The notes under the pieces were generated by a model. The model made no database searches. It worked only from the letters and a program-made list of their open reading frames with translations, and had not been told where the DNA came from. 27,289 nucleotides of DNA from a virus, in the IMG/VR virus record IMGVR_UViG_3300025131_000334, positions 1-27,289 of that record; one strand, written 5' to 3'. The translations under genes were made by a program, and so were the position numbers. Positions 6,242-14,630 of the stretch are shown in pieces (positions within the stretch are counted from its first letter, which is position 1; the number at the start of each line of letters is the position of its first letter).

Positions 6242-8011
6242 ATGCTCGTTTTTGACCTAGAAACGCACCTAATCGAACAAGACGCAAACAAGGTGCCCAC
6301 GGCGCCCTGTGCGCCTCGGATCGTGTGTGTCGCCTTAAAAACTGATCGCGTGGGTGGTGTCGCCATCCACACGCGGAACACCCTCGATCAAGCTGTGGCC
6401 ACCATCGAAGACGCTTGGGCCGCCGGGGAACCTACGATCGGCCACAACATATCCTTCGATCTTGGTTGCCTTGCGGCCACCCTCCCCCGGCTGATCCCCG
6501 TCATTTTTTCAGCCTACGAACGCGGCTTGATTATTGACACAAAGATCCGCGAACAGTTGATCTCGATTGCTATGGGCACGTTCGACCGGCGGGGTTTTGA
6601 TCTTGGTGCTCTGGTGAAAACCTACGAAGGGATCACCCTCACCGGCAAAAAGGGCCCGGATGTATGGCGGTTGAAATATTCCCAACTTGACGGGGTGCCC
6701 CTTGAACACTGGCCACCGGCGGCGAAAGCCTACTGTGTTTCGGATGTTGAACACACTTGGGCGGTTTACGAGGGACAAGAAGCCCTAAATCTCACCACCG
6801 AAGCGGGGCGCTCTGTGATGCCCCTAGCCGACGAAAAGGCCCAAACCCAAGCGGCTTGGGCGCTGCATTTGATCGGCTTGTGGGGGATGAAAATCGACCA
6901 AGAAGCAGCGGCGGCGTGGGTTGCGGAGGTCAAGCGGGACGCAGATCAAGCCCTAAGCCTAGCAAAAAAAGCCGGGTTTATCCGCGGCGACGGCACAAAA
7001 GATCTTTCCGTGCTTCGGGGGATGCTCGAAAAAGCCTATGGATCAAGTGTTCCACGAACCGAAAAAGGGGCGATCAAAACCGACGAAACAACCGTAAAAA
7101 ACAGCGGTCACCCGGTTTTGATGGAATATTGCGAGTACAAGTTTGCTGAAAAACTCAACACTACCTATGCGCCTATTTTATCCCGTTCGACGGTCCACCC
7201 TTCATATGGTGTCTTGGTGAAAACCGGGCGTACGAGTTGCAAAAAGCCGAACATGCAAAACCCACCACGGGCGGGGGGTTTTCGGGGCTGTTTTATGCCG
7301 CGCCCCGGCAATGTTTTTGTGCTCTGTGATTTTGCGCAAGTGGAGCTTTTGGCCCTCGGCCAAATCCATTATTGGATGTTTGGACGCTCCTCGATAATCG
7401 AAGCGGTCAACGCGGGGCGCGATCTTCATTTGGAGGTAGCCGCACAGCTCAACCCGGCGGATCCAGCGGCCTATCGCCAGTTTTCAAAGGTGGCTAATTA
7501 TGGCTTCCCAGGAGGGTTAAGCGCCGATAGCTTTGTAGCCTACGCTAAAGGCTACGGCTTAAGCATGACACCCGAGGAGGCGCACGCGCTCCGGACGGCT
7601 TGGCTTAACACGTGGGAGGAAATGCGGGCTTATTTCAAGGACATTTCGACCCGAACCCAGTGGGGAAACACCACCATCATTCAATGGATCAGTGAACGGC
7701 AACGGGGCGGGTGTAGCTACACCCAAGCCGCGAACGGATTTTTTCAAGCTCTGGTGGCCGATGGCTGCAAGGCGGCACTATGGGAAGTCCAAAAACAAGC
7801 CTACACACAACCGGCTAGCGATCTGTTTGGGTGTCGTGTCGTGGCTTTTTTGCATGATGAAATCATACTTGAGGCGCCGATCGGGGTGCGTGCGGGGGCG
7901 GCGGCGGTGGCGCTTGAGAAGACAATGATCGAGGCCATGAACCGCTTTTTGCCAGATGTCACGGTGAGCGCCGACGCCTATTGTTCGGCGCGGTGGGTGA
8001 AAGGTGGCTGA
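6242..8011 (+). CDS. polA: Family A DNA polymerase with 3'-5' exonuclease domain
   Basis: This is the phage replicative polymerase (589 residues from ATG 6242, behind TTGGAGGGGG). The exonuclease domain shows FDLET (D5, E7), GHNISFD (N69, D73) and YCVSD (Y164, D168). The polymerase domain shows TGRTSCKKPNMQNPP (~328-342), motif A as CDFAQVELLAL (D363), motif B RQFSKVANYGFPGG (R412, K416, Y420) and motif C FLHDEI (H538-E540). There is no 5'-3' nuclease domain, as is usual for phage enzymes of this size. Tyr occupies the position of E. coli Phe762. Gly occupies the usual motif B Tyr766 position, which is uncommon. The end overlaps the methyltransferase gene by 8 bases. Confidence 0.95.
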   Translation: MLVFDLETHLIEQDANKVPTAPCAPRIVCVALKTDRVGGVAIHTRNTLDQAVATIEDAWAAGEPTIGHNISFDLGCLAATLPRLIPVIFSAYERGLIIDTKIREQLISIAMGTFDRRGFDLGALVKTYEGITLTGKKGPDVWRLKYSQLDGVPLEHWPPAAKAYCVSDVEHTWAVYEGQEALNLTTEAGRSVMPLADEKAQTQAAWALHLIGLWGMKIDQEAAAAWVAEVKRDADQALSLAKKAGFIRGDGTKDLSVLRGMLEKAYGSSVPRTEKGAIKTDETTVKNSGHPVLMEYCEYKFAEKLNTTYAPILSRSTVHPSYGVLVKTGRTSCKKPNMQNPPRAGGFRGCFMPRPGNVFVLCDFAQVELLALGQIHYWMFGRSSIIEAVNAGRDLHLEVAAQLNPADPAAYRQFSKVANYGFPGGLSADSFVAYAKGYGLSMTPEEAHALRTAWLNTWEEMRAYFKDISTRTQWGNTTIIQWISERQRGGCSYTQAANGFFQALVADGCKAALWEVQKQAYTQPASDLFGCRVVAFLHDEIILEAPIGVRAGAAAVALEKTMIEAMNRFLPDVTVSADAYCSARWVKGG

Positions 8012-8558
8012 TCCTCTGTGTCTTGATGCCTACTACACGCCGGATCCCCTTGCGGCGGCTTTGGTGGATTTGTTGCCGATTACCGCCCAAGACACGGTGA
8101 TCGAGCCTTCATGCGGCGGTGGTGCTTTTGTGCGGGCGCTACTCAAAAAAACCCCCCACGTGATCGCCGTGGATCTAAACCCAGAAGCCCCCGGCCTATC
8201 GTTGACCCTTAGCGCGGCGCGGGATTTTTTGGACATCATGCCCCGATCGCGGCCCGTGTGGGTGGTGGGAAATCCACCCTATAATAAAGCTCTCGAACAT
8301 GTCACCCACGCGCTAAACATGGCCGATCAACACGTCGCTTTTTTGCTGCGGCTCGGCTTTTTGGAGAGTAAAAAACGCCTTGAATTTTGGCGGCGGTGGC
8401 CGTGTCGAAAGGTTTTTGTTTTGGTGGAGCGTCCAAGTTTCACCGGCGGCGGCACAGATTCGGCGGCTTACGCGTTATTTTGGTGGGACAAAGGCCACCG
8501 GGGGCCAACCGAATTGGAGATCATATCGTGGAAAGTTTCGCAGCAATTAAGTTTTTGA
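8004..8558 (+). CDS. Small N6-adenine-type DNA methyltransferase (NPPY)
   Basis: A GTG at 8004 overlaps the polymerase stop. The 184-residue product has the Rossmann methyltransferase core: an N-terminal YYTPDPLAAALV segment, motif I as IEPSCGGGAFV (33-43, the AdoMet loop), the acidic D57 of motif II, and motif IV NPPY at 90-93, the amino-methyltransferase catalytic motif. It is short, with no room for a full separate target recognition domain. It probably modifies phage DNA to evade host restriction. No restriction endonuclease is adjacent. The recognition sequence cannot be read from the gene. It overlaps the resolvase gene by 31 bases. Confidence 0.8.
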   Translation: MADPLCLDAYYTPDPLAAALVDLLPITAQDTVIEPSCGGGAFVRALLKKTPHVIAVDLNPEAPGLSLTLSAARDFLDIMPRSRPVWVVGNPPYNKALEHVTHALNMADQHVAFLLRLGFLESKKRLEFWRRWPCRKVFVLVERPSFTGGGTDSAAYALFWWDKGHRGPTELEIISWKVSQQLSF

Positions 8559-8977
8559 GCATTGACCCAGGCGTCAACCGGAGCGCCCTAGCCGCTTGGG
8601 ATAAGGATCGGCGGCTTTTGTACGCTGATAACCTCGAAACGGGGGCGGTGGGAGCGATCCTCGATGAACTACCCGCCGGGGTTGACGTGTGGGTAGAAGT
8701 GCCAATCAAGTACCCGACGAAGAGGAAAAAACACTATCAGATCGGGCGGCTTCTGGCGGTTGCAAACGCCTTCAAGGCCGTGGCGGGGGGTGTTGGGGTG
8801 TCCCCGAGCGCGTGGAAAGCACAGATCCCAAAAAGCGTACACAAAAGCCGGATCCTCGGTACGCTCGACGCGGGGGAGTTTCGGGCGATTGTGTCACCCG
8901 CGGACCACAATACGATCGATGCCATAGGGATCGGCCTGTGGGCGCTTGGAAGAAGCGGCCGGGGGGGTGGAAAATGA
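8528..8977 (+). CDS. ruvC: RuvC-like Holliday junction resolvase
   Basis: The preferred start is GTG 8528, with GGAGA seven bases upstream (8516-8520). An upstream in-frame extension to 8387 lies wholly within the methyltransferase gene and lacks a good site. The 149-residue product has an RNase H-like fold with FLSIDPGVN (D13), VWVEVP (E57) and a C-terminal ADHNTIDAIGIGLWAL (D126, H127, D131), which match the acidic residues of RuvC. It would cut branched replication or recombination intermediates. Its stop overlaps the large terminase start as ATGA, so it is probably coupled to packaging, where branches must be removed. Confidence 0.85.
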   Translation: MESFAAIKFLSIDPGVNRSALAAWDKDRRLLYADNLETGAVGAILDELPAGVDVWVEVPIKYPTKRKKHYQIGRLLAVANAFKAVAGGVGVSPSAWKAQIPKSVHKSRILGTLDAGEFRAIVSPADHNTIDAIGIGLWALGRSGRGGGK

Positions 8978-10341
8978 GCGAAAAAGATCGACTATTCGCC
9001 GAAGCTCTCCAACGTGATCCGCTTCGTTTTGAGCGTTTCCGGTGTGGGGCGTCGGCCCCCCTTTTTCATAGTGATAAGGCGCGTGAGAAGCTCTTACTCG
9101 CAGGAAACCAGTGGGGAAAAACCCGAGCCGGTGCTAGAGAAAGCCTGTGGATCATGACCGGATCCCACCCGTGGCGCGAGGTAGCCAAGCCACCGGTGCG
9201 GGGGCGCGTGGTTACCTATTCGTGGGCCCAAAGTGTCGAAGTACAACGACGAATAAACGAGATCCTACCTAGCTTTTTAGTCGAGGGGTACGATTTTAAC
9301 GATCAAAGAGGCTTCGTAGGTAGCCGGATCAAGTTAAAAAACGGATCACTTTTGGAGGTTATGACAGCTTCGCAGGGGACAATAGCCCACGGTGCAGCTA
9401 CCCTCGATTTTGTGTGGGTGGACGAACCTCCGGAAAGACGGCTTTATTCCGAGCTTTTGGCGCGTTTGCTTGTAAAAAAGGGAACACTTTTTCTAACCAT
9501 GACCCCGATCGGGCGCCCTGTGGATTGGCTGATCGAAGAGGTTGAAGCAGGGAAACTAAGCGCCCACCGTTTTGATCTAACGCCGGAAAATTGCCCGCAC
9601 CTAGACGCCGAACAAATAGCCGCCATAGCCCAAAAATACCTACCTCATGAACGGCCCCAACGGATGCACGGCCATTGGCACGGCGAAAGTAGTGACCGGC
9701 TCATAGAATCCTTTTCAGAGCGTGCGATCAATGAAGACATGCCACCGGGTAGCGTGGGGATCGGGCTAGGAATTGACCACGGCGAAGGGGTGGGCCGCGA
9801 GGCGGCGATCCTCCTTTGTTATGAACTCGACGCAGATTTCCCGCGAATTTGGGTGATCGACGAATACACCAACAAAAGCCGAACCGATCCCGAGGAAGAC
9901 GCCGCCGGGATCCTTGACATGCTCCGCCGGCATAACATAGCCCCCGGTGAGGTAGATCTCGCCGTGGGGGACATCAACACCGCCGGCAAGGGTGGGGGCG
10001 GAATTAAGGTGAACACGGCCCTAGCCGGGGCCATCCAACGCCAAACAAAAAAACACTATGTCCCGATCACCATCCGATCCGCCAAAAAAGGCCGGGGCTC
10101 GGTTATGTATGGATGCCGACTGCTAAATTATGCGTTTCGCCGGGGGGATATGACGATCCACCCCCGGTGCAAAGCCTTGATCCATTCCTTGCGACATTGG
10201 AAAGGGGAGGAGGATCTAAAACACCATATTGATGCTGTGCGTTATATTACCTCCGCGATCCTATCCCAGAAAAAGGGTTATTATCGTTTAAGGTTTGACG
10301 CACCACCACCCCGCGAGGCTTTACGATATGCCCAACGCTGA
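8974..10341 (+). CDS. terL: Terminase large subunit (packaging ATPase/nuclease)
   Basis: The motor that pumps DNA into the prohead and cuts it. The ATG at 8974 overlaps the resolvase stop (ATGA), giving 455 residues; the frame extends further upstream only inside the resolvase gene. The ATPase domain has Walker A GNQWGKT (44-50), Walker B FVWVDE (D150, E151) and a coupling motif TMTP (175-178). The RNase H-like nuclease domain shows GLGIDHG (D268), VGDINTAG (D333) and HHIDAVRY (D420). No small terminase gene was recognised next to it. The portal gene overlaps its 3' end by 14 bases. Confidence 0.95.
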   Translation: MSEKDRLFAEALQRDPLRFERFRCGASAPLFHSDKAREKLLLAGNQWGKTRAGARESLWIMTGSHPWREVAKPPVRGRVVTYSWAQSVEVQRRINEILPSFLVEGYDFNDQRGFVGSRIKLKNGSLLEVMTASQGTIAHGAATLDFVWVDEPPERRLYSELLARLLVKKGTLFLTMTPIGRPVDWLIEEVEAGKLSAHRFDLTPENCPHLDAEQIAAIAQKYLPHERPQRMHGHWHGESSDRLIESFSERAINEDMPPGSVGIGLGIDHGEGVGREAAILLCYELDADFPRIWVIDEYTNKSRTDPEEDAAGILDMLRRHNIAPGEVDLAVGDINTAGKGGGGIKVNTALAGAIQRQTKKHYVPITIRSAKKGRGSVMYGCRLLNYAFRRGDMTIHPRCKALIHSLRHWKGEEDLKHHIDAVRYITSAILSQKKGYYRLRFDAPPPREALRYAQR

Positions 10342-11764
10342 TCTTTACGCGCCCCCCTTTCCGGATGATGACTACGATCGTGAGAGGGTAGAGCACACCC
10401 GGCTAAGGCGGCGGATGCTTTCGGGGGCTTGGGGCGCTGATCTAGATGCGTTTTTAGCCCATGAAATTGGCCCCGTGAGGCTTCGATCTTGGGGGAACAC
10501 CGGCGACAAAACAAAAAATGTCTTCAGAAACGTCGTTAACGAGTTGTCGGTTTTGTACGATCAACCTCCTATAATCGCACATGACCAACCGGGTGTCGCG
10601 GACGAACTAACAAAAATTCTTGAGCAGTGCGGTTTGTGGCAACTTGCCCCCCGGCTTCAGCAAACCACGATCGGGCTTAGGGAAGGGCTTTATCGTGTCG
10701 GAGCCTCCAACACAGAGCGCGACGGCCCGCAAATCCACGCCCGGATCGTTTCGCCGGATATGGTCTACGGATATGGAAGTTATCACGCGCCCGACGAGCC
10801 GATCGTCTTGAATGAGTACCGGATCCGGCGCCTCGAAGGTGACGACGAATGGACGATTGATCATTTTGACATCACACCGGGCCGCCCCCCGGCTTTTCGC
10901 GTCTTATCGGCGGACGAAAAAGAGGATCTTTCTGGGATTTTCTTAGACGCCCCCGGCGGGCTCGTGGGGGAAGCCTACCCCTATTGGAAAACAGACGAAA
11001 ACGGCAATGCTTACCCGTTTATTCCCTACATCCTTTACCATGCGGAGCGACATTCAAACGGGCTTTTTGATCCTTTCGAGGGTTACGAATGTGTCGAGGG
11101 ATCGCTAGTTGTGGCGCTTTTATGGACTTTCTGGCGAAATTGTGTGTCTCAAAGTTCATGGCCGCAACGTTACGCGGTAGGGGTGAGGCCCGCCGGTGGG
11201 CGAATGACGCAAGCCGGGGAAAACATGGCTTATATCCCCACCGATCCGGCTTCGTTGCTCAACTTCGAGGTTTCGGGGGACGCTACGCCGATCCTTGGAC
11301 AGTTCAAGGCGGGATCTGATCCCGTGGCTTTAGGCGAGGCGATCCGAGCTTACAGCGCAGATCTTTCGATGGATATGGGCATATCGAGTACGGACGTTGC
11401 CAGGGTGAGCGCGAACCCCCGATCCGGCTATGCCATCGCCCTAAGCCGTGAAGGTGTGCGAGGCGCCCAACGCCGAGCGGAACCACAGTTCAAACGCGGC
11501 GACATCGAAACACTGTCAAAAATTTGCGCACTTTGGAACTCCACAACCGGCGGATCGTTGCCGGTTAGTGGGTGGACGATCAGCTACCCCGGCGTACCTT
11601 TATCGAGCGAGGAAAAAACCAAATCAATAGAAGAGTATAAAGCCTTGGTTGAACTTGGTGTAGCCTCTCCGGTGGACCTTTACCGGATGATCTACAATGT
11701 GAGCAAAGAGACGGCTACCCTCGAACTTGAAAGGATCGCGCTCGAACGCGCACGCTTTACATAG
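10328..11764 (+). CDS. Portal protein (putative)
   Basis: The dodecameric portal through which DNA enters the capsid. The ATG at 10328 has GAGG nine bases upstream; an in-frame TTG at 10295 is less likely. At 478 residues the protein has portal-like size and order: an N-terminal helical part (LSGAWGADLDAFLAHEIG), a mixed stem and wing region, a conserved-looking SANPRSGYAIALSREGVRGAQRRAEPQFKRGD segment split near residue 360, and a helical C-terminus. No sharp motif exists for portals, so the call rests on position between terminase and scaffold/capsid genes, length and character. Confidence is good but indirect. Confidence 0.8.
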   Translation: MPNADLYAPPFPDDDYDRERVEHTRLRRRMLSGAWGADLDAFLAHEIGPVRLRSWGNTGDKTKNVFRNVVNELSVLYDQPPIIAHDQPGVADELTKILEQCGLWQLAPRLQQTTIGLREGLYRVGASNTERDGPQIHARIVSPDMVYGYGSYHAPDEPIVLNEYRIRRLEGDDEWTIDHFDITPGRPPAFRVLSADEKEDLSGIFLDAPGGLVGEAYPYWKTDENGNAYPFIPYILYHAERHSNGLFDPFEGYECVEGSLVVALLWTFWRNCVSQSSWPQRYAVGVRPAGGRMTQAGENMAYIPTDPASLLNFEVSGDATPILGQFKAGSDPVALGEAIRAYSADLSMDMGISSTDVARVSANPRSGYAIALSREGVRGAQRRAEPQFKRGDIETLSKICALWNSTTGGSLPVSGWTISYPGVPLSSEEKTKSIEEYKALVELGVASPVDLYRMIYNVSKETATLELERIALERARFT

Positions 11765-11772
11765 GAGAAAAA

Positions 11773-12342
11773 ATGAGCGATGAAACCCCGAACACAACGC
11801 CACCGGCGGCCACCGGTGATGCCCCCGCTACCGCCCAAGCATCCGCGCCCGCTGCCACCCCTGCCACCACGACCGAAGCCCAAACCGTTCCCTATGAGCG
11901 ATTCGCGGCCAAAGTTGCCGAGGTTGCAGAACTAAAGACGATCGCGGCGTCGGTAGGCGAGCTTCAGGGACAGTTCCAAGCCCTACAAACCGAGGTTGCA
12001 AAAGAGCGATCAGCGTGGGGAGAAAAAGAGACTCTTTACAAAGCCGGGATCGTTGATCCCGACGTGGGCGAGGTTGTACGGTTTCAATATGAGCGATCGG
12101 GATCTGAAGACTTCGCGGATTTTGTGTCGAAAGCGGATCAAGATCCAGTCTTAAAAAAACTTCTAAGCAACACGAAACCACTAGCCGCCACCCCCCCGGA
12201 AAACGTGGGGGCAAGAAACAGCCCACCGCCACGCGGCGAGTTTTCCCCTGAAAGCGTGCAGAACATGAGCGTGGATGAAATAAAGGCTAATTATGCAAAG
12301 TTTGCCGGGGCATGGGGGATCCCTGCTAGCCGGTTTAAATAG
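11773..12342 (+). CDS. Capsid scaffolding protein (putative)
   Basis: It starts at ATG 11773 behind AGGAGA. The 189-residue product has a low-complexity Pro/Ala/Thr-rich N-terminus (1-38), a helical, probably coiled-coil region (about 42-85, FAAKVAEVAELKTIAASVGELQ), and a C-terminal part ending in a helix-loop AGAWGIPASRFK. This composition, and placement just before the major capsid gene, are typical of scaffold proteins that guide prohead assembly and then leave. No protease gene is visible nearby, so the scaffold may exit intact. Function is inferred from context and composition. Confidence 0.75.
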   Translation: MSDETPNTTPPAATGDAPATAQASAPAATPATTTEAQTVPYERFAAKVAEVAELKTIAASVGELQGQFQALQTEVAKERSAWGEKETLYKAGIVDPDVGEVVRFQYERSGSEDFADFVSKADQDPVLKKLLSNTKPLAATPPENVGARNSPPPRGEFSPESVQNMSVDEIKANYAKFAGAWGIPASRFK

Positions 12343-12359
12343 CACCCCGCGCCGCCCCG

Positions 12360-12368
12360 TGATATTAT
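12360..12368 (+). promoter_or_regulatory. Extended -10 promoter candidate upstream of the capsid gene
   Basis: TG-A-TATTAT (12360-12368) is an extended -10 match in the 113-base gap between scaffold and capsid genes, within an AT-rich stretch. No good -35 is visible, which extended -10 promoters tolerate. The same TG-N-TATTAT form recurs at 26145-26153. Confidence 0.4.
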
Positions 12369-12455
12369 TTTTCTTATCAGGTCCACGGTTCGCCCCGTTA
12401 AGTGCGTAGAAGGACACCGAAAAAAACTCTTTTACACCCTTAGTGAGGTAGAACC

Positions 12456-13367
12456 ATGCCTATTTTGAACAGCAACTTGATCCCTAACCTTCGCCAAGCT
12501 GTGGCTCTCGAAGCGTCATTACGGGTAATACTCCATGATGAAATGTCCCTTCGTAATACCGGCGCGGTCGACTATTTGGGATCGGTAAACGGCACCCTCA
12601 GCGACACCTCTCAGGTACGCCTTGCTGGGCTTGACGGGCTCGATCCTATGCAAGTCATAGCGGGGCCCGAAGATCAACCGATCGCAGAGACGCCTTTTTT
12701 GGACAACGCCGTTCCGATCGCGGTAGCTCGTGCGGGTATCCGTCGAGACATTTCCGATCTAGCTGTGCTCACCGGCGTCCCAGGTAGCCAATTAGACCCC
12801 ATGCGCCTCGCTTATTCGATGGTGGGGGCCTATGAGCAGTTTTTCAACGTCACCGCAAGCGCGGCGATCGGTGGCCTTGCGGGCGTGCCTACAGGCGTAC
12901 CTATGATCGTAACTGACTTCTATGCCGCGATCTTTGCGCTTGAAGTTGCCAGTGTTCCACGTGATCGCGGCTACTACGCCCTTTTAGCACCTCAACAACT
13001 TGCTGATTTTCAATCATCACTACGAACAGAGGGCGGCGCGGTGGGCTTTCAGTACTACGAGACGGTAGAGCAGCTAAAGATCAAGGGTCAAGGTTTCGTT
13101 GGGGAATTCCTCGGCGTTGACATCTACAAAAGCGACAAAATCACCGGTCCGGCGTTTGCCGGTGGCATGTGGGGCGGCGGCTGCCTTGGGTACAAAAACG
13201 GTATCCCGGCGGCGCCTCTTGGTGGTGTTGTGATCTCCCCCGGTGGTGAGATCATGGTCGAATTTAACCGTAACGCAGCCGCATCCACCACTGAAATTAT
13301 CGGCACGTGTTATCTTGGTTTGAGCGTTATCGAGGCCGCACGCGGCGCCGGTATACAGACCAGCTAA
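12456..13367 (+). CDS. Major capsid protein
   Basis: It starts at ATG 12456 behind GTGAGGT. The 303-residue protein has the features of an HK97-fold capsid subunit: an N-terminal helical arm (LRQAVALEASLRVILHDEMS), a loop region, a central helix (YSMVGAYEQFF), a PRDRGYYALLAPQQLADFQ spine-like segment, and a Gly-rich C-terminal half with beta strands ending GTCYLGLSVIEAARG. Its place after the scaffold, with its own promoter candidate and a large stem-loop after it, fits the most abundant virion protein. There is no pro-domain long enough to suggest protease maturation. Confidence 0.85.
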   Translation: MPILNSNLIPNLRQAVALEASLRVILHDEMSLRNTGAVDYLGSVNGTLSDTSQVRLAGLDGLDPMQVIAGPEDQPIAETPFLDNAVPIAVARAGIRRDISDLAVLTGVPGSQLDPMRLAYSMVGAYEQFFNVTASAAIGGLAGVPTGVPMIVTDFYAAIFALEVASVPRDRGYYALLAPQQLADFQSSLRTEGGAVGFQYYETVEQLKIKGQGFVGEFLGVDIYKSDKITGPAFAGGMWGGGCLGYKNGIPAAPLGGVVISPGGEIMVEFNRNAAASTTEIIGTCYLGLSVIEAARGAGIQTS

Positions 13368-13376
13368 AACCCCTTT

Positions 13377-13436
13377 TGTCACCCTCCAAGACCCCCCACT
13401 TCGTCGGGGTTGCGGGGGGTTGCTTGGGGGGTGACA
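13377..13436 (+). terminator. Long stem-loop after the capsid gene
   Basis: TGTCACCCTCCAAG (13377-13390) pairs with CTTGGGGGGTGACA (13423-13436) with one wobble. ACCCCCC (13391-13397) pairs with GGGGGGT (13414-13420), giving a ~21-bp stem with a 2-base bulge and a 16-base loop. No T run follows, so it may stabilise or process capsid mRNA, or cause partial termination. Confidence 0.6.
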
Positions 13437-13460
13437 TCCCCCCCGACACAAGGATCCGAC

Positions 13461-14114
13461 ATGGCTAAAAAATTCCAAGCAACCTCGATCGTTCCTCGAT
13501 CGGCTGGTGATCTACTACCGACACCGCCAAACGATCAGTTTATTTTGACCCACCATCCCGAGCGGTGGCAGTTGGAAAAAACCACAGACGGTGGCTTCGA
13601 GCTTTTGCCGATCCTAACAAAGTTTCTTCTGCGACCAGGTTTGAACGGTGTTCGAGCCCGCCCTAAAGGGGGTGTTGACTACTCCGAAACGCGGGGAATC
13701 TATCAAGATCTGGGGTGGGTCTTCCTTCCCGCCGATATTATCGAGGGCGGCTATTTACGTGAGTATCAAGGCCGCCGCGGGAAAGTTTACGCGGATCGAT
13801 GGACTACACCACGATCCCTCGGCGGCGGCTCGCGTGTCGTGTGGGACATTGACGCCAAAGGCTACAACGATTTTCGCCGGGGGCTAGTCGAAAACGGCAC
13901 CATCGCAAAACCGGATCCCTTGATTTTTGATTTTTTGGCTGCTCAATACAGCCGGCGGATCCAATACGAGCAGCAAAAAGGCCATTTGCCCCACGTGGCA
14001 AAGTCTATTGAAGCTAACGAAGAGAAAAAGGAAGCCCTGATCGAGATCAAAAAGACCAAAAAGCCCACCAAGAAAAAAACCAAGAAACCACCGGCGGCGG
14101 AAAAGGGGGCGTAG
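13461..14114 (+). CDS. Hypothetical virion-region protein with Lys-rich tail (217 aa)
   Basis: The ATG at 13461 has AAGGA just upstream; an in-frame GTG at 13410 lies inside the stem-loop and was rejected. The first ~160 residues look globular, with several aromatics and SETRGIYQDLGWVFLP. Residues 185-217 form a highly charged tail dominated by Lys and Pro (KKTKKPTKKKTKKPP). Lying between the capsid gene and connector genes, it could be a minor head protein whose tail contacts DNA. No family is recognised and the role is inference. Confidence 0.6.
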   Translation: MAKKFQATSIVPRSAGDLLPTPPNDQFILTHHPERWQLEKTTDGGFELLPILTKFLLRPGLNGVRARPKGGVDYSETRGIYQDLGWVFLPADIIEGGYLREYQGRRGKVYADRWTTPRSLGGGSRVVWDIDAKGYNDFRRGLVENGTIAKPDPLIFDFLAAQYSRRIQYEQQKGHLPHVAKSIEANEEKKEALIEIKKTKKPTKKKTKKPPAAEKGA

Positions 14115-14115
14115 C

Positions 14116-14280
14116 ATGGCGGAAAAAGTCACCGAAAGCCAGATCCGAGGCGCCATCGATCGCACCGCCCGCCGTTTTGTGGATCAAGCTCAAAAAGAGG
14201 GGCGTACAACTTCCCATGAAAAAGAGCGATCAAAGGCCCTTCAAGCGGCGCGACGATATGATCGCGAGCGGGGGAAATGA
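14116..14280 (+). CDS. Small charged hypothetical protein (54 aa)
   Basis: A 55-codon frame begins at ATG 14116, one base after the preceding stop (14112-14114), and its TGA overlaps the next ATG. The product, beginning MAEKVTESQIRG, is almost all charged and polar helix, rich in Arg, Lys, Glu and Gln, with no hydrophobic core. It resembles a helical adaptor or nucleic-acid-binding peptide. The tight packing between two frames and use of the whole gap support it being real. Function unknown. Confidence 0.6.
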   Translation: MAEKVTESQIRGAIDRTARRFVDQAQKEGRTTSHEKERSKALQAARRYDRERGK

Positions 14281-14630
14281 TGGTAACCGGCGTGATCGAT
14301 CTGATCGTCCGTTTCACCTTCCCAAAGGCGCCTCCCTGGATCGGGGTGGTGCTCTCTACTGTGATCCCCGCTGTGATCGATCTAGTCGAAGCCGCCGGGG
14401 ACACTGACAAAACCGGGGGTGAGAAATTCGCTTTTGTGGCTTCCGAGGTGGAAGAACTACTAACCGAAAGTATGGCCCACGTCCCCGCGTGGCAAGAGTG
14501 GAGCCCGCAAGGGCGCCAACGTATAACCGAGGGCCTAACAGAGCTTGCGGTGTTTATTCACTCTCTAGGGGCCAACGAACAACGGGCGGCGCGGCGTCAG
14601 GTACGGCGGGCGCTAAAAAAACTCCGTTGA
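14277..14630 (+). CDS. Possible holin or small membrane-associated protein (117 aa)
   Basis: It starts at ATG 14277, in an ATGATG run overlapping the preceding stop. The N-terminus holds a hydrophobic stretch, APPWIGVVLSTVIPAVIDLV (about 18-37), long enough to span a membrane. A soluble helical part follows (EKFAFVASEVEELL, ITEGLTELAVFIHSL), with a very basic tail RRQVRRALKKLR. Basic C-termini are common in holins, and the next gene looks like a cell-wall enzyme, so a holin role is plausible but unproven. Alternatively it is a head-tail accessory protein. Confidence 0.5.
   Translation: MMVTGVIDLIVRFTFPKAPPWIGVVLSTVIPAVIDLVEAAGDTDKTGGEKFAFVASEVEELLTESMAHVPAWQEWSPQGRQRITEGLTELAVFIHSLGANEQRAARRQVRRALKKLR

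Noticed and set aside
8387-8527. N-terminal extension of the resolvase to 8387
   Set aside because: It lies inside the methyltransferase gene, encodes Arg/Gly-rich shadow sequence, and the GTG at 8528 has a far better ribosome binding site just before the RuvC core.
14041-14112. A-rich runs in the Lys tail of the 13461 gene as another slippery site
   Set aside because: The phase gives no X_XXY_YYZ heptamer, and the downstream gene has its own start.
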